Origin: Halorubrum distributum JCM 10118
GTDB lineage: Archaea; Halobacteriota; Halobacteria; Halobacteriales; Haloferacaceae
Reading direction: 5' to 3'
Length of the DNA stretch: 52,716 nucleotides
NCBI RefSeq assembly: GCF_000337335.1
Contig: NZ_AOJN01000053.1
Location: 1 to 52,716, forward strand
Part shown: positions 41,222-49,610 of the stretch, piece by piece
How positions within the stretch are numbered: the first letter of the stretch is position 1
Layout: every line of letters begins with the position of its first letter
The notes under the pieces: model-generated
What the model was told of the DNA's origin: nothing
Database searches by the model: none
Seen by the model: only the letters and a program-made list of their open reading frames with translations
Translations under genes and position numbers: made by a program

Positions 41222-41746
41222 TCAGTGCCCACTGAACCGACGGCGACGCTGAGAGGCCCACCCTGTGACCGCTCCGAGGGGAACGAGCAGGGCACCGACC
41301 AGCGGACTCCACGCAGTAGCGACGGTTCGAATAACATCGACAGCAGTCCACAGCGGTTCCGGATAGAGCTGTATTGCGTAGTGTAACCCCTGCCCGGTAA
41401 CGATACTGAAGAGGAGTGGAAACAGTAGTACGTACACTCCTGCCAGTATTGGGACGAGTGCCACGATTCCGAGGGCCATCGCGCTACCCACGAAGGCCCC
41501 CTGTTCCGGAGTAGATACCCGAGACATGACCCGTCGCCAGACGATTGCGCCCAGCACAAATCCCGCGACAAACGCGAACTGTGGCGCGTGTCCGACCCAG
41601 TACTGCGCGTCTGGCGACAGCCGTAACGGGACAACCATCGCCACGAGCAAATAAAGGAGGGAGGCGGCGAGTGCCGCCGCCGCCGTGACGACCCCGGCAC
41701 CCATATCCCACCACCACGTCACCGAGCGTTGCTGCCACGTGACCAT
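41222..41746 (-). CDS. Membrane protein, four to five helices, unknown
   Basis: 174 residues from ATG 41746 (MVTWQQRSVTWW). Hydrophobic segments lie near 15-37 (GAGVVTAAAALAASLLYLLVAM), 52-69 (FAFVAGFVLGAIVWRR), 80-117 (GAFVGSAMALGIVALVPILAGVY and beyond) and 147-165 (SPLVGALLVPLGAVTGW). No enzymatic motif. A longer start is possible 39 nt upstream. It stands alone and diverges from the PAP2-like gene. Unknown function; the prediction of a membrane location is solid. Confidence 0.65.
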   Translation of the reverse strand: MVTWQQRSVTWWWDMGAGVVTAAAALAASLLYLLVAMVVPLRLSPDAQYWVGHAPQFAFVAGFVLGAIVWRRVMSRVSTPEQGAFVGSAMALGIVALVPILAGVYVLLFPLLFSIVTGQGLHYAIQLYPEPLWTAVDVIRTVATAWSPLVGALLVPLGAVTGWASQRRRRFSGH

Positions 41747-42109
41747 ACGGCCTTGAACGCTGCGTGGGAATATAACTGAGCGCAACCGGTCGGTGACAGT
41801 TGTATCCTCTGTATTCAGCAGCTGGTTACTGTCAGCATCTGAGGATTACAACAGATGCTAATATACCAGCTCTCCTTTCGATTCTGCCAGACTGACGTGA
41901 ATAGAAGGCACGCATCGAATCCATCCTCCGAGGTTGTGCCTCGTCACGCCGGGGCCATCGCACACAGCAGTGGTGAGATCTCTCCGCCACAGCCGAAGGT
42001 GCGGGAATCAGCGGCTCGGTCGGCCGCTCGCGCTGATCTTGAGCGAATTGGACGGGTGTACTCGAACATCGTGTCACTCATGTGTCGCGAAGACGATGAG
42101 GAAACGACG
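41747..42109. other. Divergent region between membrane-protein genes
   Basis: 363 nt. GAATATAACTG near 41770 may be the minus-strand promoter. A perfect 8-bp inverted repeat lies at 41834-41859 and is followed by CTAATATACC, a TATA candidate for a plus-strand transcript starting near 41890. The frame of the PAP2-like gene stays open upstream to 41855, but those residues look non-coding. Confidence 0.35.
41834..41859. promoter_or_regulatory. Perfect inverted repeat AGCATCTG/CAGATGCT
   Basis: AGCATCTG (41834-41841) and CAGATGCT (41852-41859) are exact inverses separated by 10 nt, directly before a TATA-like CTAATATACC. Full-turn spacing between half-sites (18 nt centre to centre) suits a dimeric regulator or an activator site. 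Confidence 0.35.
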
Positions 42110-42982
42110 ATGGCGCTCCTCAGAGTGACCGCCCTCACCGGCCTCTCGGTAGCCGTCGGGACGGCGGTCACAGCCCTCCTCTGTGTCGGGCCTCGACAGC
42201 TGTCTCGCGCGACGAACGACCTCGGCGGCCGCGCTCGCGAGGTCGCCCCGTACCTCGCGGCGGCGCTGGGGTTATTAGCGGTCAAACAGCTCACCCAGGG
42301 GTACCGCATTCGGCTCTCCCGCGCGCTCGACTGGCGCATCACCGGCGAGCTGTACGCGATCGAGGGAGAGTTCGTGGCCGCGCTTCAGCGCGCGACGCCG
42401 GATGCGACGCTCGAACCCTTCTCGGTGGCGTACATGCTCGGGTTCGCGGTCCTCCTCGTCGCCGGGCCGACGGTGTACTTCCTCGCCGGAGCGGGCGGAC
42501 GGCGACACCTGAAGGAACTGCTCGTCGCCTACATGCTGAACTACGCGGTCGGAACCCTCTGTTACACGCTGTTCATCGGGTACGGGCCGCGCAAGTACCT
42601 CGACTCGGTCGACGGGCTGATGTACCAGTTCTACCCGGAGACGCAGGAGCTCACCGCCGCGGTCGCGTCGAACACGAACGTCTTCCCGTCGCTCCACGCC
42701 TCGCTCTCGGTGGCGGTGGCCGCCGTCGCGTGGCGCTCCCGGCGCCGGTTCCCGCGGTGGGCCGGGATTTCCGGCACCCTCGCCGCCGCCGTCGTCTACT
42801 CGACGATGTTCCTCGGGATCCACTGGGCGACTGACGTCGTCGTCGGCGCCGTCCTCGGCGCGGGTTCGGCGACGGTCGGGGCGCGGATTGTGACCCGCGT
42901 CGAGCGGCGGTCGACCGACGGAGATCCCGAACCCCTCGACGGCCCGTCGGCGGATCGAAAGCCGAAGGCGGGCGACGACTGA
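42110..42982 (+). CDS. PAP2-superfamily membrane phosphatase
   Basis: 290 residues, about six to seven membrane segments. The phosphatase motif is in the C half: TNVFPSLHASLS (the PSxxxH motif with catalytic-type His) and GIHWATDVVVGAVLG (the second His region). The first PAP2 motif, K-x6-R-P, is not clear; GYGPRKYLDS near residue 160 may take its place. The plan resembles InsP-ceramide-synthase/AUR1-like PAP2 proteins of haloarchaea, perhaps acting on lipid phosphates. The tail is acidic and hydrophilic. I chose ATG 42110 (MALLRVTAL), just before the first helix; ATG 42080 is possible. Confidence 0.75.
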   Translation: MALLRVTALTGLSVAVGTAVTALLCVGPRQLSRATNDLGGRAREVAPYLAAALGLLAVKQLTQGYRIRLSRALDWRITGELYAIEGEFVAALQRATPDATLEPFSVAYMLGFAVLLVAGPTVYFLAGAGGRRHLKELLVAYMLNYAVGTLCYTLFIGYGPRKYLDSVDGLMYQFYPETQELTAAVASNTNVFPSLHASLSVAVAAVAWRSRRRFPRWAGISGTLAAAVVYSTMFLGIHWATDVVVGAVLGAGSATVGARIVTRVERRSTDGDPEPLDGPSADRKPKAGDD

Positions 42983-43080
42983 TCGAAGCGACGAATCGGT
43001 CCGGTCGACCGTTGACCGATCGGGCCGCTGTGCGCCCCCAGAGCCGCCGCTCGCGAGCCGGGGAGAGCGAAGAAGCCGGT

Positions 43081-43100
43081 CGCTCGGGGGCGACCGAGCG
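43081..43100 (-). terminator. Hairpin after ftsY
   Basis: CGCTCGG (43081-43087) and CCGAGCG (43094-43100) pair perfectly around 6 nt, starting right after the ftsY stop codon (43101-43103). Its position at the 3' end of a six-gene strand suggests a transcript end, though no T-run follows. Confidence 0.4.
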
Positions 43101-44210
43101 CTACTCCTCGTCGAGCAGGCTCTCGACGAGGTCTTCCGGGTCGAACAGCGTGATGTCGTCGTACCCCTGTCCGGTGCCGAGGAAGAGGATCGGCTTCCCG
43201 GTGACGTACGCGACCGAGATGGCCGCGCCGCCCGAGGAGTCGGCGTCCGCCTTCGTCAATATCGCGCCGTCGATCGCGGCGGCGTCGTCGAACTCCTTCG
43301 CGCGGTTGACCGCGTCCTGGCCCGCGACCGCCTCGTCGACGAACAGCGTCATGTCCGGGTCGACGACGCGGTCGATCTTCTCCAGCTGGGCCATCAGATC
43401 GTCGCTCGTGTGGAGGCGGCCCGCCGTGTCGCCGAGAACGACGTCGATGTCGTTCGCCTCCGCGTACTCGACGCCGTCGTAGATGACGGCCGCCGGGTCG
43501 CCGCCCTGGTCGTGGCTGATCAGGTCGCGGCCGAGCCGGTCGGCGTGCTCGCGGATCTGCTCGTTGGCCCCCGCGCGGTAGGTGTCGCCGTTCGCGAGGA
43601 CGGAGGAGTAGCCGCGGTCGGCGAGCCACTCCGAGAGCTTCGCGATGCTCGTCGTCTTTCCGACGCCGTTGACGCCGGTGAAGACGATGGTGACCGGCTT
43701 GTCGGCCTCCGAGATCCGCTGTTCGAAGTCGAACTGGCCGACCGCGATCACGTCGAGGAGTGCGTCGTGAAGCGCCGACTCGACGAGCTCGCCCGTCGTC
43801 TCGACCTGCTTTCGCGACTCGCCGAGCATGCTCTCGCGGACGCTGTCCAGGATCTGCTCGGCGACGCTCATCTCCACGTCGCTCTCGAGCAACGCCATCT
43901 CGAGGTTCCACAGCGGTTCCTCGAGGTCCTCTTCCTCGATGATGATCCGGCCGGTCGCGAACGCCTTCGCGCGCTGGAAGGTGCTCGGCTCGTCGTCGTT
44001 CGACGACGAGTCGCCGTCCGCGGTCGGCTCGTCGGAACCGGTCTCGACCGCGGCGGCGTCGCTGTCTTCTCCGACGGGGTCGGTCGAGGCGTCGGTCTCG
44101 TCGCTCTCGGCGGCCGCCTCGTCGTCTGGCGCCGCTTCGTCCTCACCCTCGGTCGACTCCTCGACGTCCTCGCGGAAGCCGGAGAGCTTGTCTTTCAGTC
44201 CGTCGAACAC
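43101..44210 (-). CDS. ftsY: Signal recognition particle receptor FtsY
   Basis: 369 residues. A long acidic N-terminal region (about 1-85) precedes the NG domain: FTGVNGVGKTTSIAKLSEWL (G1, near 180), DTYRAGANEQI, LGDTAGRLHT (G3, near 262), TKADADSSGGAAIS (G4 region, near 320) and the closing DDITLFDPEDLVESLL. It docks SRP and ribosomes to the membrane by GTP hydrolysis with SRP54. It lies 15 nt after prefoldin alpha on the same strand, as in most archaea. Length and acid-rich N-terminus are typical for Halobacteria. Confidence 0.96.
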   Translation of the reverse strand: MFDGLKDKLSGFREDVEESTEGEDEAAPDDEAAAESDETDASTDPVGEDSDAAAVETGSDEPTADGDSSSNDDEPSTFQRAKAFATGRIIIEEEDLEEPLWNLEMALLESDVEMSVAEQILDSVRESMLGESRKQVETTGELVESALHDALLDVIAVGQFDFEQRISEADKPVTIVFTGVNGVGKTTSIAKLSEWLADRGYSSVLANGDTYRAGANEQIREHADRLGRDLISHDQGGDPAAVIYDGVEYAEANDIDVVLGDTAGRLHTSDDLMAQLEKIDRVVDPDMTLFVDEAVAGQDAVNRAKEFDDAAAIDGAILTKADADSSGGAAISVAYVTGKPILFLGTGQGYDDITLFDPEDLVESLLDEE

Positions 44211-44225
44211 GGTATAGTCTCCGTC

Positions 44226-44687
44226 TTACTCCCCGTCGCCTTCCTCGGCCTGCTGCATCTGCTGCATCTGCTGTTGCTGCATCTGCTGTTGCATCTGCTG
44301 GGCCTGCTGTTCGAGCTCGTCGCTCTCGGACTCGAGCTCCTCGACCTCCTCCTCGGTCTCCTCGATGCGGTCGTCGAGCGCCTCCTGCTTGCGCCGGAGG
44401 ACGTCGATGGCGTCGTCCTGCTCCTGCTCCGCGGAGTAGTTACCGCCGAGCGAGACGATGACCTCGTCGATGTCCTGGACCTCCGCGCGGAGGTAGGCGC
44501 CGCCGCCGAGCGGGACCTGAACGGTCGCGCCCGTGTCGAGCGTCTGGATGGCCTCGATCGCGTCGTCGATGTCGGCCTTCTCCTCGCGGTAGTCCGCGAT
44601 CTCGGCTTCGAGCGCCTCGATCTCCTCGTCGAGTTCCTGAAGTTCCTGCGAGAGCTGCTGGAGCTGCTGTTGTCCGCCACCCATCAT
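44226..44687 (-). CDS. pfdA: Prefoldin alpha subunit
   Basis: 153 residues: helix 1 (QQQLQQLSQELQELDEEIEALEAEI), a beta-hairpin (TLDTGATVQVPLGGGAYLRAEV, VIVSLGGNYSAEQ), and helix 2 (RRKQEALDDRIEETEEEVEELE), followed by a Gln/Met-rich tail. This is the standard prefoldin coiled-coil plan. Two alpha and four beta subunits form a chaperone hexamer that captures unfolded proteins. The start ATG overlaps the stop of the L18Ae gene (ATGA). ftsY follows by 15 nt. Confidence 0.95.
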   Translation of the reverse strand: MMGGGQQQLQQLSQELQELDEEIEALEAEIADYREEKADIDDAIEAIQTLDTGATVQVPLGGGAYLRAEVQDIDEVIVSLGGNYSAEQEQDDAIDVLRRKQEALDDRIEETEEEVEELESESDELEQQAQQMQQQMQQQQMQQMQQAEEGDGE

Positions 44688-44860
44688 GCCTCGGACACCT
44701 CCTCGATGTCGATCTGGGTACGCTTGCGGTTGTGCTGACTCCCGACCGTGGTGTAGATCCGCTCGCGGGCGAGGTCCTCGTTTTCCGCCTCAACGTCCTT
44801 CGTGAACGGCTGGTCGCCGTCTCGGCTCTGGAACCGTCCACTCACCGTGTAGGTACTCAT
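44684..44860 (-). CDS. rpl18a: Ribosomal protein L18Ae (L20e, LX)
   Basis: 58 residues: MSTYTVSGRFQSRDGDQPF, then RERIYTTVGSQHNRKRTQI and an acidic end (DIEEVSEA). It matches the archaeal L18Ae/LX protein of the large subunit in length and pattern (the V.GRF start, Y...GS.H..KR..I). It is translated just before prefoldin alpha with a 4-nt overlap. A TTTTTAGG box at 44904-44897 (minus strand) lies about 40 nt before the start and is a plausible promoter. Confidence 0.92.
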   Translation of the reverse strand: MSTYTVSGRFQSRDGDQPFTKDVEAENEDLARERIYTTVGSQHNRKRTQIDIEEVSEA

Positions 44861-44979
44861 GTTCCCCGATCCGGCAGGGACAGGGAAGTATCTTCCTAAA
44901 AAGGGACAGGCGGCGAGGCGTCCGGGGTCGGAACGGATCGGCCTCGAACGACGGCGGAGCGGTCTCGGTGCGCGGCCTT

Positions 44980-45795
44980 TTACCCCGAGAGATCCGCGCG
45001 GCGGAACCGAACGACGGCGAGGGCGACGAGGACGGTCGTCGCCGCGAGCAGGACCGCCGCGCCCGTGACGTCGTACTCGCCCAACACGAGGACCCCGGAG
45101 GGGTCGTAATGCGCCGTCGGGCTGAGGTCTCCCGCCTCGGCGTAGTCGGTGCTCGCGACGACGGACTCGAACATGAACAGCGCGAACAGCGCGCCGAGCG
45201 CGACCCGCTGGGCGATCCCCGGCCGCGAGGCGAGCGTCGACACGGCGATCCCGACCGCGACGCAGGTCAGGTGGTACGGGACCGCCAGCGCGTGGACCGC
45301 GACGAGCCGTTCGACCGCGATCGTCTCCCCGACCGCGAGGACGCCGACGTACGCGACGACGGGGAGCACGACGTTCAACAGGAGGACGAGCGGGACCAGT
45401 CCGAGGAACCGTCCGATCACCACGTCGCGGCGCGCGACCGGCGCCGACAGCGTGAGGTCCATCCGGCCGGAGGCGACGTCACCGGCGATCGTCCCCCCGG
45501 CGAGGTACGCGAGGTAGAGGCCGACCAAGAGCAGCCACGCGAACTGGTAGAACTCCACCGCGAGGAACCCCTCGATGGAGGAGATGGCGATGATCCCGAA
45601 CGCCTCTCGAAACGCCGGCGGGAACGCGTCGACGTACGCGTCGAGGTCGATTCCCGCGGTCGACAACGAGGGGAAGAAGGCTAAGAAGAGCAACAGGAAC
45701 GCGGAGAGCAGCCCCGTCACCACGAGCGACCCGCGGGCTCGACCGGTGGCGTCGTACCGCGCGATCGCGAGCCACGGAGCCGGACGATCGCTCAT
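44980..45795 (-). CDS. ABC-2 type exporter permease
   Basis: 271 residues, six membrane segments. The N-terminal GSLVVTGLLSAFLLLFLAFFP begins the ABC2_membrane-type fold. Further segments include FAWLLLVGLYLAYLAGGTIAG, then DLTLSAPVARRDVVIGRFL, the canonical ABC-2 cytoplasmic turn, and VLLLNVVLPVVAYVGVL. It forms the membrane part of an exporter with the ATPase encoded upstream (a 4-nt GTGA/ATGA-type overlap). The substrate is unknown; such pairs handle drugs, lipids or nothing known. It interrupts the ribosomal and SRP gene order. Confidence 0.88.
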   Translation of the reverse strand: MSDRPAPWLAIARYDATGRARGSLVVTGLLSAFLLLFLAFFPSLSTAGIDLDAYVDAFPPAFREAFGIIAISSIEGFLAVEFYQFAWLLLVGLYLAYLAGGTIAGDVASGRMDLTLSAPVARRDVVIGRFLGLVPLVLLLNVVLPVVAYVGVLAVGETIAVERLVAVHALAVPYHLTCVAVGIAVSTLASRPGIAQRVALGALFALFMFESVVASTDYAEAGDLSPTAHYDPSGVLVLGEYDVTGAAVLLAATTVLVALAVVRFRRADLSG

Positions 45796-46757
45796 CGGCC
45801 CTCACCTCCGGAGCCGACCGCCCCACTTCCCGCCGCGTCGGAACCTGAGCTCTCGCCGCCCCCGCTCCCCGTCGGGCCCGGCACGTCGCCGTCGTAGAAC
45901 GTCATGAACGCCTCTTCGAGGGGCGCGTCGACGACGTCGAGGTCGAGCACGGTGTAGCCGGAGAGCAGGTCGATCAGGTCGTCGTATTCGCCGGTCCACG
46001 TGAACGAGACCGTCTCGCCGACGCGGAGGTTCATGATGCCCCGGACCTCGAAGTCGTCCCGGTCGACGCCCTCCGCGACGCGGACGCGGACCTGTTTTCC
46101 GCCGCGCGACCGGAGGTCCGAGACGGACTCGACCGCGACGAGGTGCCCCTCCCGGAGGACGCCCACGCGGTCACAGAGCGCGGCCACCTCGCCGAGGACG
46201 TGCGACGAGAGGAGGACGCTCGCCCCGTCGTCCACGCGTTCGCGCACGAGGGCGGCGAACTCCTCTTGAAGCAGCGGGTCGAGCCCGGAAGTGGGCTCGT
46301 CGAGCAGCAGCAGGTCGGGGTCGTGCATGAACGCGGCGACCAGCGCCACCTTCTGTCTGTTCCCCCGCGAGAGCTCGGCGATCCGGCGCGACTCGTCGAG
46401 CCCGAACCGGTCGACGAGGTCCTCGCGGCTCGACGCGCCCCGGAGCGCCGCTTGATGGTCGAGAAAGGCCTTCGCTGTGCGGTCGCGGTCGAGTCCGGGG
46501 TCGCCGGGGAGGTACCCGGTCCGCTCGCGGGCGCGGCGGGACTCGACGGGGTCCGCCGCGTCGTTCCCGAGCAGGGTCGCGCCGCCGCTCGTCGGCGAGA
46601 GGAACCCCAGCAGGGTGCGAATCGCGGTCGTCTTTCCCGCGCCGTTCGGGCCGAGGAAGCCGAACACCTCGCCGTTCTGGACGGCGAAGGAGACGTCCTC
46701 AATTCCCCGGACGTCCCCGTAGTACTTGGAGAGGTTGCGACACTCGATAGCGGACAT
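45792..46757 (-). CDS. ABC exporter ATPase
   Basis: 321 residues. Walker A is GPNGAGKTT near 35-43; the signature is LSRGNRQKVALVAAF (a modified LSGGQ), Walker B DLLLLDEPTSGLDPL, and the switch VLLSSHVLGEV. The last 100 residues form the C-terminal domain common in DRA/CcmA-type exporter ATPases (GETVSFTWTGEYDDLIDLL), then a Gly/Ser-rich tail. It drives the ABC-2 permease downstream. The exporter is of the multidrug/Na+-type class. Start ATG 46757. Confidence 0.9.
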   Translation of the reverse strand: MSAIECRNLSKYYGDVRGIEDVSFAVQNGEVFGFLGPNGAGKTTAIRTLLGFLSPTSGGATLLGNDAADPVESRRARERTGYLPGDPGLDRDRTAKAFLDHQAALRGASSREDLVDRFGLDESRRIAELSRGNRQKVALVAAFMHDPDLLLLDEPTSGLDPLLQEEFAALVRERVDDGASVLLSSHVLGEVAALCDRVGVLREGHLVAVESVSDLRSRGGKQVRVRVAEGVDRDDFEVRGIMNLRVGETVSFTWTGEYDDLIDLLSGYTVLDLDVVDAPLEEAFMTFYDGDVPGPTGSGGGESSGSDAAGSGAVGSGGEGR

Positions 46758-46832
46758 ACCGTCTCCAACTCCGCTGCGACTCTTAAATGTGGGAGGAGGC
46801 GACGGGGAGAAGACGGGCCGCGAGCGGACGGG

Positions 46833-47498
46833 CTACTCGATGAAGCCGAGCGTCTCCTCGATCCGGCCGAGTTCGGGGCCGGTCGTGTCCTCGCCGACGA
46901 CGTACCCCTCGTCGGTAGCGACGAGGCCGGAGCCGACGAGCGGCGCGCCGTAGTTGACCGTGCCGAGGTCGGCGCGGACGTCGAGCGCCTCCTCGACCGC
47001 CTGAAGTTCCGACTCGGTCGACTGCGGGTGACAGAGCACGCCCGCGTTGTTGGCGACCGCCGCCGTGCCGACCGTCCGGACGTCGCCGAGGTCGCCCCGG
47101 GTCACGGGGACCTCGAGGACCTCTTTGATCGTCCGGACCGACTCGCGCGAGAGGTCCGGGTGGACGTACGCGCCGTAGTCGTTCGCGAGGACGACGTTGC
47201 CGGCGGCGTTGATCTCGCCCGGCAGTTCGCGCACCGGGGCGCCGGCGGCGTCGGCGATTCGGTCCTTCTCGCGCTCGGTCGCGCGCGAGGAGACGAGCAC
47301 GCCGTGCTCGTTACCCGTCGCGAGCGCACCGACCGTGTTGGACCTCCCGACCGTCGTCAGCAGCGGCTCCGCGCCGAGTTCCGCCCCGAGGCCCTCGGCG
47401 AGTTCCTCGTCGACGTCCGGCCGGACCAGCAGGATGTCGTCGACGGCGCGGGCGAACACGCCCACGTACGACGAGCCGGTGAAGGTCGCCCGTAACAC
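46833..47498 (-). CDS. eif6: Translation initiation factor aIF6
   Basis: 221 residues with the five-fold pseudo-repeat of the IF6 propeller: [63 protein letters not shown] and [14 protein letters not shown], each with the N/D-x-x-G-x-x-V signature. It binds the large ribosomal subunit and prevents early joining. It begins 1 nt after the L31e gene end, the normal archaeal order. Next on the strand comes the ABC exporter rather than L18Ae, as discussed in the findings. Confidence 0.96.
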   Translation of the reverse strand: MLRATFTGSSYVGVFARAVDDILLVRPDVDEELAEGLGAELGAEPLLTTVGRSNTVGALATGNEHGVLVSSRATEREKDRIADAAGAPVRELPGEINAAGNVVLANDYGAYVHPDLSRESVRTIKEVLEVPVTRGDLGDVRTVGTAAVANNAGVLCHPQSTESELQAVEEALDVRADLGTVNYGAPLVGSGLVATDEGYVVGEDTTGPELGRIEETLGFIE

Positions 47499-47499
47499 G

Positions 47500-47778
47500 T
47501 TACTCGGCGTGTTCGGCCTCGACGACCGGTTCGCCGTCCTCGACGAACCGAGCCGCGCGGACCCGCACCGTGCTGGGCGGGTTCTGTCGCCCGTTCTCCC
47601 AGACGGCCTCGTTGACGGAGCCGTCGATGATCACGTCGCCCTCGTCGACGGAGAAGTGCTTGGCGAGGTGCTGTCGCGTGATCTTCATGGCGTAGTCGGC
47701 GCGCTGCTGGACGGGCTTCTCTTTGGCGTCGCGGAGCGGGACGGTGACGACGCGCTCCTCGAAGTCGTTCGTCGACAT
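47500..47778 (-). CDS. rpl31e: Ribosomal protein L31e
   Basis: 92 residues: [56 protein letters not shown], then RVRAARF. This is the L31e pattern, a large-subunit protein at the exit-tunnel rim. The start codon directly follows the L39e stop, and aIF6 begins 1 nt after its end. The C-terminus is slightly extended and acidic, as usual in halophiles. Confidence 0.95.
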   Translation of the reverse strand: MSTNDFEERVVTVPLRDAKEKPVQQRADYAMKITRQHLAKHFSVDEGDVIIDGSVNEAVWENGRQNPPSTVRVRAARFVEDGEPVVEAEHAE

Positions 47779-47931
47779 TTACTCGTCCAGGTCGTTCCGG
47801 CGCCAGTTGCGCCGCTTGGGGTTTCGCGTCACGTTCATGTCCGTCTTCATCATGACCCACGCGGGGACGCGGGTGTTCTGGCGCTCCGCCTTCGCCAGAC
47901 GCTTCTTTTGAGCCTTCGACTTGTCTCCCAT
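47779..47931 (-). CDS. rpl39e: Ribosomal protein L39e
   Basis: 50 residues: [19 protein letters not shown], then [20 protein letters not shown] and NWRRNDLDE. It is nearly invariant in archaea and reaches into the exit tunnel. ATG 47931 is right; a 14-residue upstream extension is not part of the family. A TTTTATG box 29 nt upstream (minus strand, about 47965-47957) suggests a leaderless transcript for L39e-L31e-aIF6. Confidence 0.95.
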
Positions 47932-48048
47932 AGTGGCGCACACTTTCCGCGGAGCGCATAAAACCCCTTCCATACGGGGTCGCGCGAGGCGGCCGCGAAC
48001 CGTCGCTCGACCGCCGCGCCGCGCGCGCGGGACCCCCGGTTCCGACTG

Positions 48049-49167
48049 CTACAGTTCCCGCTCGGCGATCCCGGTATAAATCCGGTAACAGCGGTCGAGG
48101 ACGTCCAGACTCGCGCTCTCGGTGTCGGTGTGCGCCTCCCCCGGCTCCGAGGCGCCACAGACGAGGCAGTCGGTGCCCGCTTGCGCGAGCCACCCCGCGT
48201 CGGTCGCGTGCGGCTTGGTGACGTGTTCGGGCGCGTCGAGGCCGCGCTGGTCGTGGACCGAGCTGGCAACGTCGAGCGCGGCGTCGGCGAACGCCGCGTC
48301 GTCGCAGGCCATCGGCGGGAGGTCTTGGTCGACGACGAGCTCGACGCCGGGCGTCGCGCCGGCGACGCCAGCGAGGTCGGCACGGCCGCCGGGGACCGTG
48401 CGCTCGTCGACCGTCGCCTCGCAACGCTCCGGGATGACGTTCCACGTCTCGCCGCCGTCGACGATCGTGACCGCGAGCGACCCCGACACGTCGTTGCCGA
48501 GGACCGTCGCGTCGGGCACGTCGAGGTCGCGGACCGCGTCGATGGCGTCGCAGGCGCGGTAGATGGCGTTCACGCCCGCCTCCGGCTCCGAGGCGTGCGC
48601 GGCCTCCCCGCGGGCGACGAGCCGCGATCCGCGGCGTCCGCGGTGGGCGACGACGACGTCCGTGACGCCGGGCTTCGAGTAGTTCGTCGACCCCTCCGCG
48701 ACGACGGCTCGGTCCGGCGCGAACCCGGCGTCGATGGCGTGGCGCGCGCCCTCGCCGCCGACCTCCTCGCCGACGAACGAGGCGAAGACCAGCTCCCGGT
48801 CCTCCGGCGGCGTCGCGTCCCGGAAGGCGCACATTGCGGCCGCGACCGACCCCTTCATGTCTGCCGTCCCGCGGCCGTAGATCCGGCCGTTGCGGCGCTC
48901 GACGACGTAGTCGCCGTCGAGTCCGTCTCCGGTCGTCTGCTCGGGCGCCGGCGGTACCACGTCGTGGTGGCCGACGAAGGCGAGCGAGTCGGCATCCGGG
49001 TCGTCGGTCGCGCCCGCGAACGCGAGTACGTTTCCGGCGTCGTCGCGCTCGACGGTCGCGTCCGTCTCCGCGCGCAGCCACTCCTCGACGGCGTCGCCCG
49101 CGGCCGTCTCGTCCTCGTGGGAGGGGATCGAGACGAGCCGCTCGGTCAGGTCCGCGAGTTCGTCCAT
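48049..49167 (-). CDS. M20-family metallopeptidase (ArgE/DapE-like)
   Basis: 372 residues. The M20 metal motifs are VGHHDVVPP (His and Asp near 73-77), GRGTADMKG (about 104-112), FVGEEVGGEG with the catalytic Glu pair near 135, and a late His in PHATDAGWLAQAG near 331. A dimerisation domain is inserted near 175-285. Members remove acyl or aminoacyl groups, in arginine, lysine or peptide metabolism; the closest resemblance is to succinyl-diaminopimelate desuccinylase/ArgE, but the substrate is uncertain. I chose ATG 49167 (MDELADLTERL). Confidence 0.85.
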   Translation of the reverse strand: MDELADLTERLVSIPSHEDETAAGDAVEEWLRAETDATVERDDAGNVLAFAGATDDPDADSLAFVGHHDVVPPAPEQTTGDGLDGDYVVERRNGRIYGRGTADMKGSVAAAMCAFRDATPPEDRELVFASFVGEEVGGEGARHAIDAGFAPDRAVVAEGSTNYSKPGVTDVVVAHRGRRGSRLVARGEAAHASEPEAGVNAIYRACDAIDAVRDLDVPDATVLGNDVSGSLAVTIVDGGETWNVIPERCEATVDERTVPGGRADLAGVAGATPGVELVVDQDLPPMACDDAAFADAALDVASSVHDQRGLDAPEHVTKPHATDAGWLAQAGTDCLVCGASEPGEAHTDTESASLDVLDRCYRIYTGIAEREL

Positions 49168-49246
49168 GCCACCAGTGGCGGGCGTCACCGCTTAAGCGCG
49201 TCCCTCGGGGCCGCTCGCGACGGTGGGGAGAACCCGGGTCGCTATC

Positions 49247-49531
49247 TCACGTGGTGAACAACTCGGTGTCGTCGGGCACCGCGAACAGCCCGAGGCGCAC
49301 GCCGGCGTCGAGCCAGCCGTAGCCGTACGAGTAGGACGCGAGCGCGTTCACCGGGTCGCCGGCCTCGCGGAAGTGGCGCCCGTCGTCGAGGTACGACTCG
49401 GCCATCTCGGTCACGTCCGCGGCGGCCTCGCCCAGCGGCGTGTCGGCCGGAGGGCGGGGCTCCGCGACCGCCAACGCGTCCGCGAGCATCCGCTCGTAGC
49501 GGTCGGTCTTCTCCTCTAAGTCGGCGGCCAT
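49247..49531 (-). CDS. DUF357 protein
   Basis: 94 residues, helical: LEEKTDRYERMLADALAVAEP, a DTPLGEAAADVTEMAESYLDDG helix, FREAGDPVNALASYSYGYGWLDAG and a short hydrophobic end (VRLGLFAVP). This is the DUF357 pattern, a small archaeal helical-bundle protein of unknown function. ATG 49531 gives the family length; a longer frame upstream is basic and not expected. It is divergent from the DUF6498-like gene (79 nt apart). Confidence 0.85.
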   Translation of the reverse strand: MAADLEEKTDRYERMLADALAVAEPRPPADTPLGEAAADVTEMAESYLDDGRHFREAGDPVNALASYSYGYGWLDAGVRLGLFAVPDDTELFTT

Positions 49532-49610
49532 ACGCGAGTGTCCCGGCGGGCGGACAAAAAGGGCGGCGGGGTGGCGAGATTTATGTTCGGCGCGAACCGG
49601 AGACGACACG

